Assembly (NCBI GenBank): GCA_949825065.1
Contig: OX463842.1
Coordinates: 7,529,723-7,593,722 of the forward strand
Source of the DNA: Odontocerum albicorne
Taxonomy: Eukaryota > Arthropoda > Insecta > Trichoptera > Odontoceridae
Direction of reading: 5' to 3'
Length of the DNA: 64,000 nt
Shown one piece after another: positions 43,701 to 54,893 of this stretch (the first letter of the stretch is position 1; every line of letters starts with the position of its first letter). The notes beneath the pieces were generated by a model. It was not told the DNA's origin. It did no database searches and saw only the letters and a list, made by a program, of their open reading frames with translations. Position numbers and translations under genes: made by a program.

Positions 43701-44189
43701 CCTCAACAAAGAAACTAATGCGTTTGGGATGAGTTGTAATGCCCCAATTTTATTTTATCTCTCGAGGCAGTCGAGTCGCGGCGCTAATTCCTGTGACTCG
43801 AGTGATTAAGTAAAACAATTTGAATTTTCCCCGAGATTACGCACCCTTTACATTACCTCACACAAGCGCTGGATACATCCCTTTACCTCATTATGAGTGC
43901 CAGGGATTGGCCACCTTAGAATGACGAGCTAATGTGTAATAATCGTAATATTTTATTACTATACTCGGACGTCGCTAGAGGATCACCAAGATCATACTTT
44001 TTTATCAGGTTGTAGTCACTAAAATGGGTTGTCAAACTTAGTTTGTCATATTAGTATAGTGTGTGATACACGCACGCGCTTCAATCTTAACTTTACGTGT
44101 TAACATCAATCTTAAGGTCAATGTGACATTAGATAAAATAATCGCCAATAATTAATTAATTTATTTTATTTTCTTTTGTCGATAAGAGA
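43701..44189. other. No recognised feature
   Basis: A mildly GC-rich part at 43760-43930 contains no exon I can support. Confidence 0.35.
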
Positions 44190-44450
44190 ACATTAAAAAC
44201 TTAATTTTGTCGATAGGGAACTGGTTGAATTTTGGATGTCAGTAAAGGGTGAATATTGTCTTCCTAAGTTCAAAAGATCAGTAAATCCTGATTCAATTTG
44301 CGATGCCTTACCTTTACTAACCTGGATAGCTGTATCTAGAAATGAGAAAGATTTTGTCAAGTTGATTCCAAGATTTGCGAAACTGTGGTGAACACCAAGC
44401 TCGACCTTTCCAATAATGGGTAACAATTTTTTGATTAGGGCGCCGCATAA
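44190..44450 (-). other. Open frame of unknown nature
   Basis: The minus strand is open for about 80 codons (LPIIGKVELGVHHSFANLGI, then NLTKSFSFLDTAIQ). A CAG-GTTAGT donor-like site follows DTAIQ. There is no ATG and no recognised family. It may be an exon or a retroelement fragment; support is weak. Confidence 0.2.
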
Positions 44451-44679
44451 AAATATAAATTAACTAAGAGCGGGGTGAAAGGAAAAAGTTGTTCAATTAA
44501 ATAATTATGTTTAAGTACGTATGATTATCATTTAAAATCAATTATTTGGACAAAAAAAACGAAATATTTACATTCAAATCCAATAACCCTAGTTTCAATT
44601 CAATAGTTTACCATAAATAAAAGGATAAATACGATACAAACATTTATTTTAGTAATCCACTAGCTATTTTGGCTGGAAA

Positions 44680-45112
44680 AAAATAAGAGTAAAATTTAAT
44701 ACTTTGAAGATGCGTACACCAAGTAAAAATTGAGGAATGTCAATGTTTGCAAAAAGGCGGAATGAAGAAATAAAAAATTAATGCATGGATGTTTTATGTA
44801 AGATGAAGAAAGGAGCTTTAACGAGGTATGGATATAGAGAGAATGAATGATGAAAGAATGACTAAGCGAGTGTATAAGTCAGAAGTGCATGTTTAGATGA
44901 GAGATGCAGAGTTAAAAATGTGGCTGAACAAAATGGATTGTTTTTGAAAGAGGGTTAAGTCAGAAGTATAAATAATAAAAGATTTTGCAAGACAATATGT
45001 ATGAATGTGGAAGAGGTGAAAGTTGTATGCTTGGATATAAAAGTTTGGAATTCTTTTCTCTTTGCCTGCCCCAGAAGAGATACGGTGCAATGATATGTAT
45101 GTTTGCTAGTTC
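44680..45112 (+). pseudogene. RTE-like relic, uninterrupted order
   Basis: Blocks GGAATGAAGAAATAAAAAAT, GATGTTTTATGTAAGATGAA, GAGAGAATGAATGATGAAAG and TGAATGTGGAAGAGGTGAAA follow in family order to a CCTGCCCCAGAAGAGATACG end. It serves as the template for the split copy at 37005-38270. Confidence 0.65.
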
Positions 45113-45732
45113 GATTAAATCTTGCTTAGAGAGACCTAACAGGCATTTGCAAAATACATTTTAATTGAATTAATTGATCACTGTGAAAAATCGTTTAGTC
45201 TCGAACACCACAAAACATGTGTTATAATTGCTTGTGACACATTTCGCTTTCTTTTCATATGGGACTTTCCTTTTTCGCTCGATAGGTCGTTATTATCAAA
45301 CTTTTACTTTTCGATACGCGTCAGGAATTTTATGTGTTCGTTTATGAGAGGAAACGATCTCAATTTTTTAATATTTTTTTTTGTATTTGTGGTGTGGAGT
45401 GATCGGTCTAGCACTTGAAGACACCCCTTTTATGGGAGGTCTTGTCAAATTTTATGATAGTATTTTAAAACATGCAATACACTACATCTAAAGCCAAATA
45501 TATTACAATGCACAATTTTTACTCTACACAAACCGAATAGCTTCAATACAAATAAAAAAACATTCTCACAATAATTATGTATAAAAACCTTTATAAAAAA
45601 TGTCAAAAAATAATTTGGTGCTATGAAAAGATACAATTGGGTGCATAGTAATATTTTTTTGATAAATTTTTAGTTAAATAAATTAAACACTTATTTTGTA
45701 CTTTTGTATTCACCACTGTTTTGTTTTTGTAA
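45113..45732. other. No recognised feature
   Basis: AT-rich, no supported gene or repeat. Confidence 0.4.
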
Positions 45733-45806
45733 GCTCACAGTCGGTTTATAAGCGCACATCCGGTTTATAAGCTCACAGCCGGTTTATAAGCTCACAGCTG
45801 GTTTAG
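45733..45806. repeat. 19-bp tandem repeat, four copies
   Basis: The unit is TAAGCTCACAGCCGGTTTA with point variants (GCGCACATCCGG in the second copy). Confidence 0.9.
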
Positions 45807-46044
45807 TTTTACATATTGCCATTTTAAGGTAAGTATTTAATATATTTATTGTTTATCAATATTAAAAAAACGAGCATTTAGAAGAATTTGTGGTGTGATA
45901 ATGTCTTTATATGAATACATATAAGTTTATTGATAGCAATATAGTATATACATTTGTACCATAATTACGTTCCAAAATCGCACGTACACCTCAAGATAAA
46001 AAGCAGAAAATATTTAAAAAAAACTATCAAATAAAAAAAATATG

Positions 46045-46330
46045 ATGGAACTCGAAATGAAGTAATTAGGAATGAGTGTAAAATGAAGGCTGATGTATTG
46101 AACAAGATGTAGAAGAGTCCTCTGAGATGGTTTGAGCACGTGGAACGAATAAATGAAAAAAACTAAGAAAATAAATATGTTCTACGAATGTGAGTGGAAG
46201 ACTTGGTAAAATAAGTGAAAGATATTTTGAAAGAAGAAAAGGAAAGAAGAGAGATCAAAAAAGATGTATAGATCTGGAACAGGCGAACGAGTTTTGTACT
46301 CCGTCTTCTCTGTTTACCCTTACAGGAAAT
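46045..46330 (+). pseudogene. RTE-like relic
   Basis: The family blocks GAATGAGTGTAAAATGAAGG, CTGATGTATTGAACAAGATG and TGAGCACGTGGAACGAATAA are present, followed by the decayed 3' end with TTTACCCTTACAGGAAATA. Confidence 0.65.
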
Positions 46331-46419
46331 ATGTGTAATATTAATTAAACAGCGTGACGGTATACATCTGTAACATTATTAAAAATGTGATGAATATAAC
46401 GACATTGTTTAATTAATTT

Positions 46420-46690
46420 CATCATCATCATCATTATCAACCAGGGTCGATCCACTGCTGGATGAAGGTCTCCCCAAGCTGACTCCAAATAGTTCGGTTT
46501 TTTGCTCGTTGATGCCATGTGATGCTGCCATTCTTCCTGGCTTCATCCATCCAGCGTACCTTCGGTCTTCTTCTGGACCTCTTTATGCATCTTGGGTACC
46601 ATTGGATTATTTCGGATGTCCATCGGGAGTCTGACATTCTGGCTACGTGTCTGACCCATTGCCACTTCATTCTTTTGCACACCTTTATAA
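46420..46690 (-). mobile_element. RTE-type LINE 3' end with (GAT)n tail
   Basis: The minus-strand frame (46682 to 46437) reads MKWQWVRHVARMSDSRWT, RSRRRPKVRWMDEARKNGSI and GETFIQQWIDPG with stop. It is followed at once by a GAT trinucleotide tail (46420-46436). This C-terminus plus trinucleotide tail is the recognised 3' end of RTE-clade retrotransposons. The frame is intact over its 81 residues, so it is younger than the other relics here. Confidence 0.85.
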
Positions 46691-46951
46691 CGTCTTCTAC
46701 ATTTGTTATAATGCGAATCCATTTAATTCCTTTATTTATTTATAAATAAAACGGTACAATTTACCTTATAACAAAAATAGCAAAAAAATATAAAAAAGCC
46801 AGTAGTGAGTGCTCAACACATTAAAAAGGGAATGCTCAACACAAATACTCGAACATACGTGAAAATGATTAGATAGACAAAGTTATATATAATAACGTTA
46901 TTAAATAAGCAAATGCATACGTGAAAACTATAAGATAAGCAAAGTCATATA

Positions 46952-46959
46952 TACGAGTA
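46952..46959. other. Putative excision footprint in the 62-bp array
   Basis: The unit reads TCATATATA-CGAGTA-GAATAAAG, whereas neighbouring units read TCATATACAATAAAG. The orientation is the complement of that at 47464. Confidence 0.65.
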
Positions 46960-47463
46960 GAATAAAGTTATTAGATAAGCAAATACATACGTGAAAAAAT
47001 CAAAGTAATACACAATAAAGTTATGAGATAAGAAAATACATACGTGAAAATTATTAGATAAGCAAAGTAATATAAAATAAAGTTATTAGACAAGCAAATG
47101 CATACGTTAAAACTATTAGATAAGCAAAGTCATACACAATACAGTTATTAGATAAGAAAATACATACGTGAAAATTATCAGATAAGCATATGGGAAAATT
47201 ATTAGATAAGCAAAGTAATATAAAATAAAGTTATTAGATAAGCAAATACATACGTTAAAACTATTAGATAAGCAAACTCATATACAATACAGTTATTAGA
47301 TAAGCATATGTGAAAATTTTTAGATAAGCAAATTAATATAAAATAAAGTTATTAGATAAGCAAATACATACGTTAAAATTATTAGATAAGCAAAGTCATA
47401 TACAATAAAGTTATTAGATAAGAAAATACATACGTGAAAATGATCAGATAAGCATATGTAATA

Positions 47464-47471
47464 TACTCGTA
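47464..47471. other. Putative excision footprint in the 62-bp array
   Basis: The unit reads TAATATA-CTCGTA-CAATAAAG. Neighbouring units read AATATACAATAAAG, identical after removing CTCGTA. This is the cleanest filled-versus-empty comparison in the window. Confidence 0.8.
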
Positions 47472-47758
47472 CAATAAAGTTATGAGATAAGAAAATACAT
47501 ACGTGAAAATTATTAGACAATCAAAATAATATACAATAAAGTCATTAGATAAGCAAATACATACGTGAAAATTATTAGATAAGCAAAGTAATATGTAATA
47601 AAGTTATGAGATAAGAAAATACATACGTGAAAGTTATTAGATAAGCAAAGTTATATGCAATAAAGTTATGAGATAAGAAAATACATACGTGAAAATTATT
47701 AGATAAGCAAAGTTATATACAATAAAGTTATTGGATAATCAAATACATACGTGAAAAT

Positions 47759-48189
47759 TGTTTGCAATATTTATTTTTAGCATTCATTATTTGAATTAAG
47801 AATGCTCTGTTAATAAATTTAAAGGTGGAGTTAAATGTCAAACTCATGTACAAGTTAAAAGCTAATTGATAATTTCCCAAAGGGTATTATTTAATGGATT
47901 GGATGAAAAAATATACCGGGTGGTCAAAATGTTGGAGAGATAATTTGCTCATTTTTTTCTTGTACAGAAAAGTATTTTAAAAGTATCGGAAAACGGACGA
48001 CAAATACGAGTTAAGTTTAAATTTTGTATTTTTTTACATGAAACGTTTTTACAACATTTATACACAATATATGTAAAAACTAAAAAAAAAATAATTAAAA
48101 AACACTCAAATTATTTTGACCTGAGTTTATTTACTCGTTTACTAACTTTTTTGTGGTTTCACAAGTAAACTAGAACTTCGCTCGTATAT
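47759..48189. other. No recognised feature
   Basis: AT-rich, no supported gene or repeat. Confidence 0.4.
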
Positions 48190-48265
48190 TATTGAGGCGC
48201 ATGGCCGTGCGGTAACATACTGAATTTCCGTCCAGAAGATTGCCGGTTCCAACCCTGTGCTGTGC
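48190..48265 (+). repeat. SINE-2 head
   Basis: The A-box-like TGGCCGTGCGG (48202-48212) and B-box-like GGTTCCAACCC (48245-48255) are spaced as in tRNA genes. The same head begins the copies at 34975 and 61926. The body after CTGTGCTGTGCTA is lost. Confidence 0.65.
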
Positions 48266-48394
48266 TATTCCTAAATTAGAAATTAAATGATAAATCTTGT
48301 CTTCTGCTTTCCTCCATCCACAGTCCCCAAACCGATTTTTACCGTTAGAAGTGTGTATTTTGGTACCAGCTCGAACAAAATTCAGTATTTTTAT

Positions 48395-48526
48395 GCTTCC
48401 CTGATGATGGGGTAAAAACATTGAAACCGGCAGGGTTATACTGTTATATAAATTGGAATAAACAGTGTTTGATAAAAACAAATGACAATGTCTTCAAACC
48501 TCCAAAATATAAATGCCTTAACTATG
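48395..48526. mobile_element. Hairpin MITE 'H', right half only
   Basis: It begins CTTCCCTGATGATGGGGTAA, passes GAAACCGGCAGGGTTATACT and TGGAATAAACAGTGTTTGAT, and ends with the outer repeat (CAATGTCTTCAAACCTCC, AATGCCTTAACTA). The left arm is missing, so this half cannot form the hairpin. Confidence 0.75.
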
Positions 48527-49204
48527 TTAAAAATAACATGTTTAGATTATTGTATTGTATTTTCTCTATTACAGTCTCAATGGGTAAGGAGATTTATGAT
48601 AAATGTGAGAAAATGTACATCGGGAAATTCAAACAAGATTATAAAATGACATTATAAAATATTCAATCATAAGATGTAGACGCAACACAATGATTTAAAT
48701 GAAGTTGTCACAATATGAGACAGAGAGGCAGAACGCGTTCAGAAAAACCCATTTATTTCGTACTTGGAAATTTATTGTTGTTCAAAGGGCATTACGAAGC
48801 TTACGAGTTATTTCGGCGGAGAGGTCTTTACGTTTCAAAATCTAAATTGAATGAGATAATATTACGTTTCTGAAGCCCTATTGAATCTCGTGGATTATTA
48901 ATAAAAAATCTACTCTATTTCGTGACAAAACTTCTCACAATTTAATATTAACAAAACAACGCTGACTCTTCAAATCCTTTTGATGGAAAGGTGAACCGTT
49001 AAGTACAATTACGTAATAATGCAAAAAATTGGTATACTGACACATTACATATTCTACTGTTTTAGTCTGAATTCATTGATGTATTAAGCATGCCTAGTTT
49101 ATTGGTGTCATAGCCTAGTAGGTAAAATGCAGGCATATCATTCAAATATCCTAGATTCTATACTCATGCATCTGATGTTTTCCAGACTCATTTTAAAACT
49201 GTCT
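48527..49204. other. No recognised feature
   Basis: AT-rich, no supported gene or repeat. Confidence 0.4.
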
Positions 49205-49650
49205 TATAAAATTAAAAAACTTGAAGCACTTCATTGTGTAAAATGGGAGAAACTGTAGCACATTCTTCTAGAAATTAGAGTACCAGAACATCTTGTGAAC
49301 CTTATTATGTTACTGTACCAACATAGTTCTCCAACAATCAAAGTCAACATCAAGTCCAAATAGTTTTATGTGCAAAAGGCTGTACGGCAAGGGTTCATAC
49401 TCTCTTCCGATTTGTTAAACCTATATGGAGAATATATTATGAGGAGATCAAATGAAAGGTGTAACAAATTCTATGGATAACCAGGTGAACTAATTACTCC
49501 ATTCTCGAATAATTTAGAATTACTGACGTAAGTGAGAGATGTAACTGGGCTATCCTTAACAACTGCCCTTCGAGCCGCGGAGTGTAGGAATGGATGGAAA
49601 GTTGTCGTCAAATGCTATATTGGGAGTCAAAATGCTCAGTTATGAGCTAC
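49205..49650 (+). pseudogene. Reverse transcriptase relic with internal deletion
   Basis: Frames read VKWEKL, then RVPEHLVNLIMLLYQHSS, KAVRQGFILSSDLLNLYGEY and IMRRS: reverse transcriptase blocks up to the region just before the YADD motif. Sequence then jumps to the C-terminal segment RDVTGLSLTTALRAAECRNG (about 49530-49600). The catalytic YADD and middle part are deleted. The C-terminal segment also occurs at 57593-57919 and 59000-59165, so these are one family. Confidence 0.8.
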
Positions 49651-50039
49651 ACGATAGTATGGAATAATATTAAACGCTCAAAAAGAAACGTTTGTTTATT
49701 TATAATGAAAGAAATCAACACATTAAGAATTAATATTAAACCAGATTTCCATTTGATCGCAGTTTTATGGCAAAGTTGTTAACTATACATCATATTTTGC
49801 TGTTCACTCAACTTGAGTTTCTTAGCTTCTTAGAATCTTCTTAGCTTAATCAAATGTGTTTCATCCTTCATATATTTAAGAATATGTGTGAATGTTTCAA
49901 TTGAATGTTTTGCTATTAAGGAAAAATGTGTCAAATTTATGATTAAGAAAGAAAATAAATCGCTTTTGTCACAGACTTTCCCAGTAAAGTATTTTTATTA
50001 TTATTTATTTAACATTTAGATGTAAATATACTTTCCTAC
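49651..50039. other. No recognised feature
   Basis: AT-rich, no supported gene or repeat. Confidence 0.4.
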
Positions 50040-50526
50040 GGTATATCAGTTTGGGGGAACGCACCTTAACCCAAAAACACATATTGCAGATTTCCCAAAA
50101 ATTTATTGTGAAAATAATTAATAAACTTCCTGTCCGGTATCCCACGGCGGAGCTTTTCAGAGAGTATCGGGTCCTGAACATAGCCAATTTGCATTTTAAA
50201 TCCATTCTCTGGCACTACCATCGAGAGGAAAGGAAGATGCAGACTCAGCAGAGACACGCATGGCAACTAATGAAATGTTCACCATCCCTAGAGTTAAAAC
50301 CTCTTTTGCCCAAAGGCAATATGCTTATTTGGCTTCCATGACGTACAATGGCGTGCCGAATTCGATAAAGATAAAGGAAGGAAAACCATTTAGACAGTCG
50401 ATCGGAGCGTGGTTGTTATTGCAACAGGATTTTGAGTACTTGGGCTTTCAGGATGAATGACGTGTGGAAAAGATTTGTGTGGGTTTCTTCTTGTTGTTTT
50501 AATTTTTGTTGTTTTGTATTTGTGTT
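50040..50526 (+). pseudogene. LINE-B C-terminal ORF remnant and start of 3' UTR
   Basis: The frame from 50051 reads KFIVKIINKLPVRYPTAELF, REYRVLNIANLHFKSIL, then (after a frame change near 50260) MATNEMFTIPRVKTSFAQRQ, YNGVPNSIKIKEGKPFRQ and a stop at 50460. This resembles the thumb and C-terminal region of non-LTR reverse transcriptases. The 3' UTR block GTGTGGGTTTCTTCTTGTTG matches 37770-37795 inverted. The copy is cut at 50527 by a mariner fragment. Confidence 0.75.
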
Positions 50527-51069
50527 TCTGAAGAGGAGTGGTTAATGGGACTTGTCCTGGCTTGGCCCAGTGTCGCTTCCTTGTTTTATTTTTATACACA
50601 ACCCATTTTTAATCTCCCGTCACTAGCCGATGCAAAAAGGGTTCATGCTCTTGTCTCGCAGACAAGGAAACGCATGTCGTAACTCGGTCTAACAGATTTG
50701 CGGGTGACAATTCGTGCGGGACCCACACGTCGTACTTGGAAACCATTCCAATGCAATGCAGATGCCTCACCACATCTGATTGATCGATACCATCGTCAAT
50801 GCGATGTCCCTGGTATTTTGACGGGGATCAGCTTCAAGTATGGCTTTCAGTACATCATCATCGGTGGTTGAAGGGCGTCCCGATCTTTCTTCATCAGCTG
50901 TTAATAAATTCCCAGATCTGAATTTAGCAAACCATCGTTGACTGCTTCGAACATCGATAGCATCTCTGCCGTACACATCACGTATGTTTTTGGTTACCTC
51001 AGTTGCATTGTGGCCTTTATCGAATTCAAAAAGTAAACAGTGTCGAATATGCACTCTTTTCTCTGACAT
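50527..51069 (-). pseudogene. Mariner transposase 5' half, truncated
   Basis: The minus-strand frame begins MSEKRVHIRHCLLFEFDKGH and has the first helix-turn-helix (ATEVTKNIRDVYGRDAIDVR), the linker (FRSGNLLTADEERSGRPSTT) and the start of the second helix-turn-helix. After a frame change it gives MVSKYDVWVPHELSPANLLD (the WVPHEL motif) and LHRLVTGD, with the first catalytic Asp followed by a stop in place of Glu. The match ends near TRKRHWAKPGQ, where LINE-B begins. The second and third Asp are missing. Confidence 0.85.
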
Positions 51070-51843
51070 TTCAAAAATTCACAAGGGCTCTGTATAGCTC
51101 AACCGCTAACGGTAAACTGAAAAAAAATGTTAGAAGAAACCCTCCTTTATATAATAGAAAGACACCATTAAGAACATCTGTTAACACAGTTGGTGAAAAA
51201 AATATAAAAAAAGTCTACGTAAAAATACGACGTTACCTATTATTTGACGTTACCTATTACCTATTATCAACCTATTATTTGCATGAAAATAAATCCACTA
51301 TATGTATTTGCATGAAAATGTTGTTAAATAAATAAAGAAGTATTGTTTTAATATGATATATTCTTTGTTCTTTACTCCCATCTAATTCTCGTTTTTACCC
51401 CTATTTTCGTTAATATGTTTCTATCATTCCGATTATTGTTAGTTTTTCTCTATGTTTTTTCATATACAATGTTAAATACATGGTAATGGATATTAAAAAT
51501 AATTCAAAAAACTTAAGCTGATTGATTGGAAGAAATTTTTTTCTAAGCAATAAATCCACCAGATATAAAAACATGAAAATGATTTAATTTGAATGGTGAA
51601 ATCATTGTTATACAAAGTTAACGTTATACAAATCAGCGTTGGTACTCGTATTTGAATCATTCCTTTATTCTTCGATGATCCCATCTAATTTTTTCATGAA
51701 AATTAAAATATATTTTGTTTTGGATACCAATAAACATCAAGAAATAAAAGCTATTTGATTCGAAAAAATGCTTGATACTCTTCACAGCCGTCATCCATTA
51801 AAATGGACATAAGAGTTCTTATGCACTTTGTAAACAACTAATA
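51070..51843. other. No gene
   Basis: It may hold the 5' end of the mariner fragment, but no clear terminal repeat was found. TACTCGTA lies at 51643. Otherwise AT-rich. Confidence 0.4.
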
Positions 51844-53131
51844 TTAGGTCCTTACATATGAAATTGGCGTTTTGCCGTACTGGCAACTTTGATCTCAAAT
51901 ATCTTCTCTTTGGTTAGGAATTCCAAATTCAAATTTATACAGCTATTTACTCAAGTATTTGTGTTTCGAAAATTATAATTCATTTGTTTTTTCCTCAATT
52001 GTTTTTTTTCTTTGCGTCACTCAGTTTACAAAATGGAAAACTTGAAATATCGCGTTATTTACGAGTACGAGTTCCACCGTGGCACCAGTGCTGCAGAAAC
52101 GGCTCGAAGGATTAATGATGTGTATGGCGACGGTGCCGCAAAAGAAAACACAGTGCGTTTTTGGTTCCAACGTTTTCGTTCTGGAAATTTCGACCTGCAG
52201 AACAAGCCCCGTGGACGGCCGGAGACCAAAGTTGATAATGAAGAATTGAAAGCTATTGTGGAAGCGGATCCATCGCAAACCACGTCCGAGTTAGCTGCAG
52301 GCTGCGGTGTTAGTGATAAAACTGTTTTAATCCACTTGAAGCAAATTGGGAAGGTGAAAAAGCTTGAAAGGTGGGTACCTCACGAATTGAGTGAAGCAAA
52401 TCAACAAACGCGCGTTGACTGCTGCGTTGCATTACTCAACCGGCACAATAATGAAGGGATTTTGAATCGAATCATTACCTGTGATGAAAAGTGGATCCTG
52501 TATGATAATCGGAAGCGCTCATCGCAATGGCTGAACCCTGCCGAACCAGCCAAACCATGCCCCAAGCGAAAACTGACTCCAAAAAAGTTACTTGTGAGTG
52601 TTTGGTGGACTAGTGCTGGTGTCGTTCACTACAGCTTTCTTAAATCTGGCCAGACGATTACGGCAGATGTCTATTGTCAGCAACTGCAAACCATGATGGA
52701 AAAGCTAGCTGCTAAACAACCGAGGCTGGTTAATCGCTCTAGGTCACTGCTGCTTCATGATAACGCTAGACCACACACTGCACAACAGACGGCTACCAAA
52801 TTAGAAGAGCTTCAATTGGAATGTCTAAGACATCCACCGTACTCTCCGGACCTTGCCCCAACAGATTACTATTTTTTTTCGAAATTTGGATAACTTCTTG
52901 CAAGGGAAAAAATTCAACTCCGATGGGGCAGTCCAAACCGACTTCAAAGATTTTATTGATTCCCGTCCGAATGGTTTTTTTAGTAAAGGGATCGATGAAC
53001 TACCTATGAGATGGCAAAAGTGCATAGATAGCAATGGTTTATACTTTGATTAAATAAATATATTATATTTAAAAAAAATCAACTTTATGTTCCTCCCAAA
53101 CAAAACGCCAATTTCATATGTAAGGACCTAA
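51844..53131 (+). mobile_element. Mariner element, full length, perfect terminal repeats
   Basis: The left end starts TTAGGTCCTTACATATGAAA and the complement of the right end is identical for 31 bases. TA borders both ends (51842-51843 and 53132-53133). The length is 1288 bp, the family norm. Perfect terminal repeats and one single-base lesion in the gene mean it is young and was probably active recently. Confidence 0.95.
52033..53053 (+). pseudogene. Mariner transposase, one-base frameshift
   Basis: ATG at 52033 is chosen over the in-frame 52012 ATG because MENLKYRVIYEYEF aligns with mariner N-termini. Domains: helix-turn-helix 1 (about residues 17-50), GRP linker (61-63), helix-turn-helix 2 (about 75-105), WVPHEL (114-119), catalytic core with D151 (TCDEKW), D243 (LHDNARPH) and D278 (SPDLAPTDYY). 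Thirty-four residues separate the last two, giving the DD34D signature. The frame breaks at an eight-T run (52872-52879); one T fewer would continue into the C-terminal frame that ends ...GLYFD at 53053. Total length is about 340 residues, as in active mariners. The extra T may be a real mutation or a homopolymer sequencing error. Confidence 0.93.
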
Positions 53132-53133
53132 TA

Positions 53134-54103
53134 TATGTGGTATATTTCTGTTCTAAATGATAAATGAAGTGTAACATTCAATACTATATTATCGATTTGA
53201 AATGCCTGCCTGGGCATCACCTATCTAAACTTATACGACATTGTGTTGCATTTAGTATAAATAATAAATACACTTACGAGCAAGAATATTTTTTTTAAAT
53301 CTTGTGTAATGTATCCCTACCAATGTTAATATTATCATATACTCTGTTATCCACATCCAATAAATATTATAAGTAATCATGCAAACCAATGTTAAGCTTG
53401 TCAATGTTAACCATATCATGTAGTATGTTATCTACATCCAATAAATATTAGTGTTATCACGTATATGTCAAACTTAACTCAATGTATTATGTTTAAATTA
53501 ATTTTCTGTTGGAATTATCAGGAACGGTTTACTATTCAAATTCAATAAAGATTTAATATCACTTAATGGAAGTAAACAGCAAACGAGACATTCCAAATAG
53601 ATTACTTGATATCGATTTGACCTTAAGGGCACCGATAACATACCTGACCAATTATCTAAGGGTCGTGCGTATGATATCTTCGCTTTAAATATGAAGTCAT
53701 ATCAGAGGCAGAATCATTATTCTTAAAGCCACTACGATGTTAACATCATCGTTATTATTACTTCAACAATACTGTTAATATTATACATCAATGTAATTCA
53801 ACGATTATAGAAATTCTAAAAGTGTTTTCGTTGCAAAAGGCCATAACACTTGTTTTTTTTTTTATATAGGCAATCCACACAAATAAGGATGATTTGTTTC
53901 ACAAAACTGACGACATTATGAAATATATAATTTGAAATAAATCACAACTCTAGATAATTCAAAGTTTCAACTGATTAAGCTTCAAAAATTTAACAATCGA
54001 TCTATATATGAAAAAAAATCCTCGAAGAAAGAAGAAACGCAGCATTTATTAGACGTAGCAAAGATATGGCTTTTAGTTAATCAAATATATCTGACAAAAG
54101 ACA
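53134..54103. other. No gene; an 80-bp imperfect duplication
   Basis: ACCAATGTTAA and ACATCCAATAAATATTA recur in the same order at 53319-53372 and 53385-53453, with TATCAT[A/G]TA[C/G]T between. There is no other supported feature. Confidence 0.5.
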
Positions 54104-54246
54104 ATCGAATAATACATGGTCTATAGTTTCAACATCCAAACGACATTGGCAGCCGTGATTCTCTACAATACCCATTATGTAAAGGTGACTAGCTACCAAG
54201 CAGTGGCCCGTCCGCAAACGACAAATGACAGAAACTTCCATCGTAT
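54104..54246 (-). pseudogene. Non-LTR retrotransposon zinc-knuckle end, relic
   Basis: The minus strand is cleanly open and reads VSVICRLRTGHCLVASHLYI, MGIVENHGCQCRLDVETIDH and VLFDC. The pattern RLRTGH...C.C....ET..H.L..C is the C-terminal cysteine-histidine motif of I-, R1- and Jockey-type retrotransposon ORF2. Only this short segment is recognised. Confidence 0.75.
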
Positions 54247-54766
54247 TCATTCTTACAATATTTAACTATGGTTTCAAAGGGATAGACTGTAGGATTGGTT
54301 TATATCTAGAGCCCTTATAAACATCAATTATGTTCCAATCTAATGCTTATCGGTGCCAAGTATTGAAAGAGTTAAATAAATAAATGCATTCCTTCTATCG
54401 TTCTTAATTCGATATATATGTTATATAATAAATCACCCCGTGAGCTTCAGCACAAAGGCTTAATTTTCAAAAAAGAATGCAATATAATCTGGCCATTTCA
54501 TCACTAAACATTGCCGAACTATCTAGTCAAATAAAAATAAGGTGTAACAAGGATTTTTCGTAAATGCTCCTCTGTTTTGTAACATTCACGAAACAAAGAA
54601 ATCCGTTTCGTTTACTGCGGTGTAACTCAGCCTTGTGGGTATCTCGACATTTTAACGATCACTCTGTACGAATTTCGAGTGGTGTATTTAGAAAATTATT
54701 TATTTCAATAAAAACCAAGATATATTGTGTATATTATTTTTATTTAATAAAGTAATATATAATACA
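54247..54766. other. No recognised feature
   Basis: AT-rich, no supported gene or repeat. Confidence 0.4.
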
Positions 54767-54893
54767 AACATTTACCAAAGGCCCAATACAAACATTTACC
54801 AAAGGCCCAATACAAACATTTACCAAAGGCCCAATACAAACATTTACCAAAGGCCCAATACAAACATTTACCAAAGGCATTTACCAAAGGCCC
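54767..54893. repeat. 24-bp tandem repeat, five copies
   Basis: The unit is AATACAAACATTTACCAAAG plus GCCC. Because 24 is a multiple of three, the minus strand reads AFGKCLYW repeatedly; this is a by-product and not a gene. Confidence 0.93.

Larger units (their letters stand above)
46860..47758. repeat. About 62-bp minisatellite, about 14 copies
   Basis: Each unit contains ATTAGATAAGCAAAGT, ATATACAATAAAGTTATTAG, ATAAGCAAATACATACGTGA and AAATT. Within the unit the piece ATTAGATAAGCAAA is itself doubled. Two units carry a six-base CGAGTA or CTCGTA insertion that the other units lack. Confidence 0.9.

Noticed and set aside
46860..47758. A CRISPR array
   Set aside because: The repeats are directly tandem with no unique spacers, and the genome is eukaryotic.
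52012..52032. Upstream ATG of the mariner transposase as the start
   Set aside because: The seven extra codons are not typical; the ATG at 52033 matches family N-termini.
52060..52067. TACGAGTA as another excision footprint
   Set aside because: It lies in the mariner coding region, in frame, within a conserved N-terminal block, so it is probably ordinary coding sequence.
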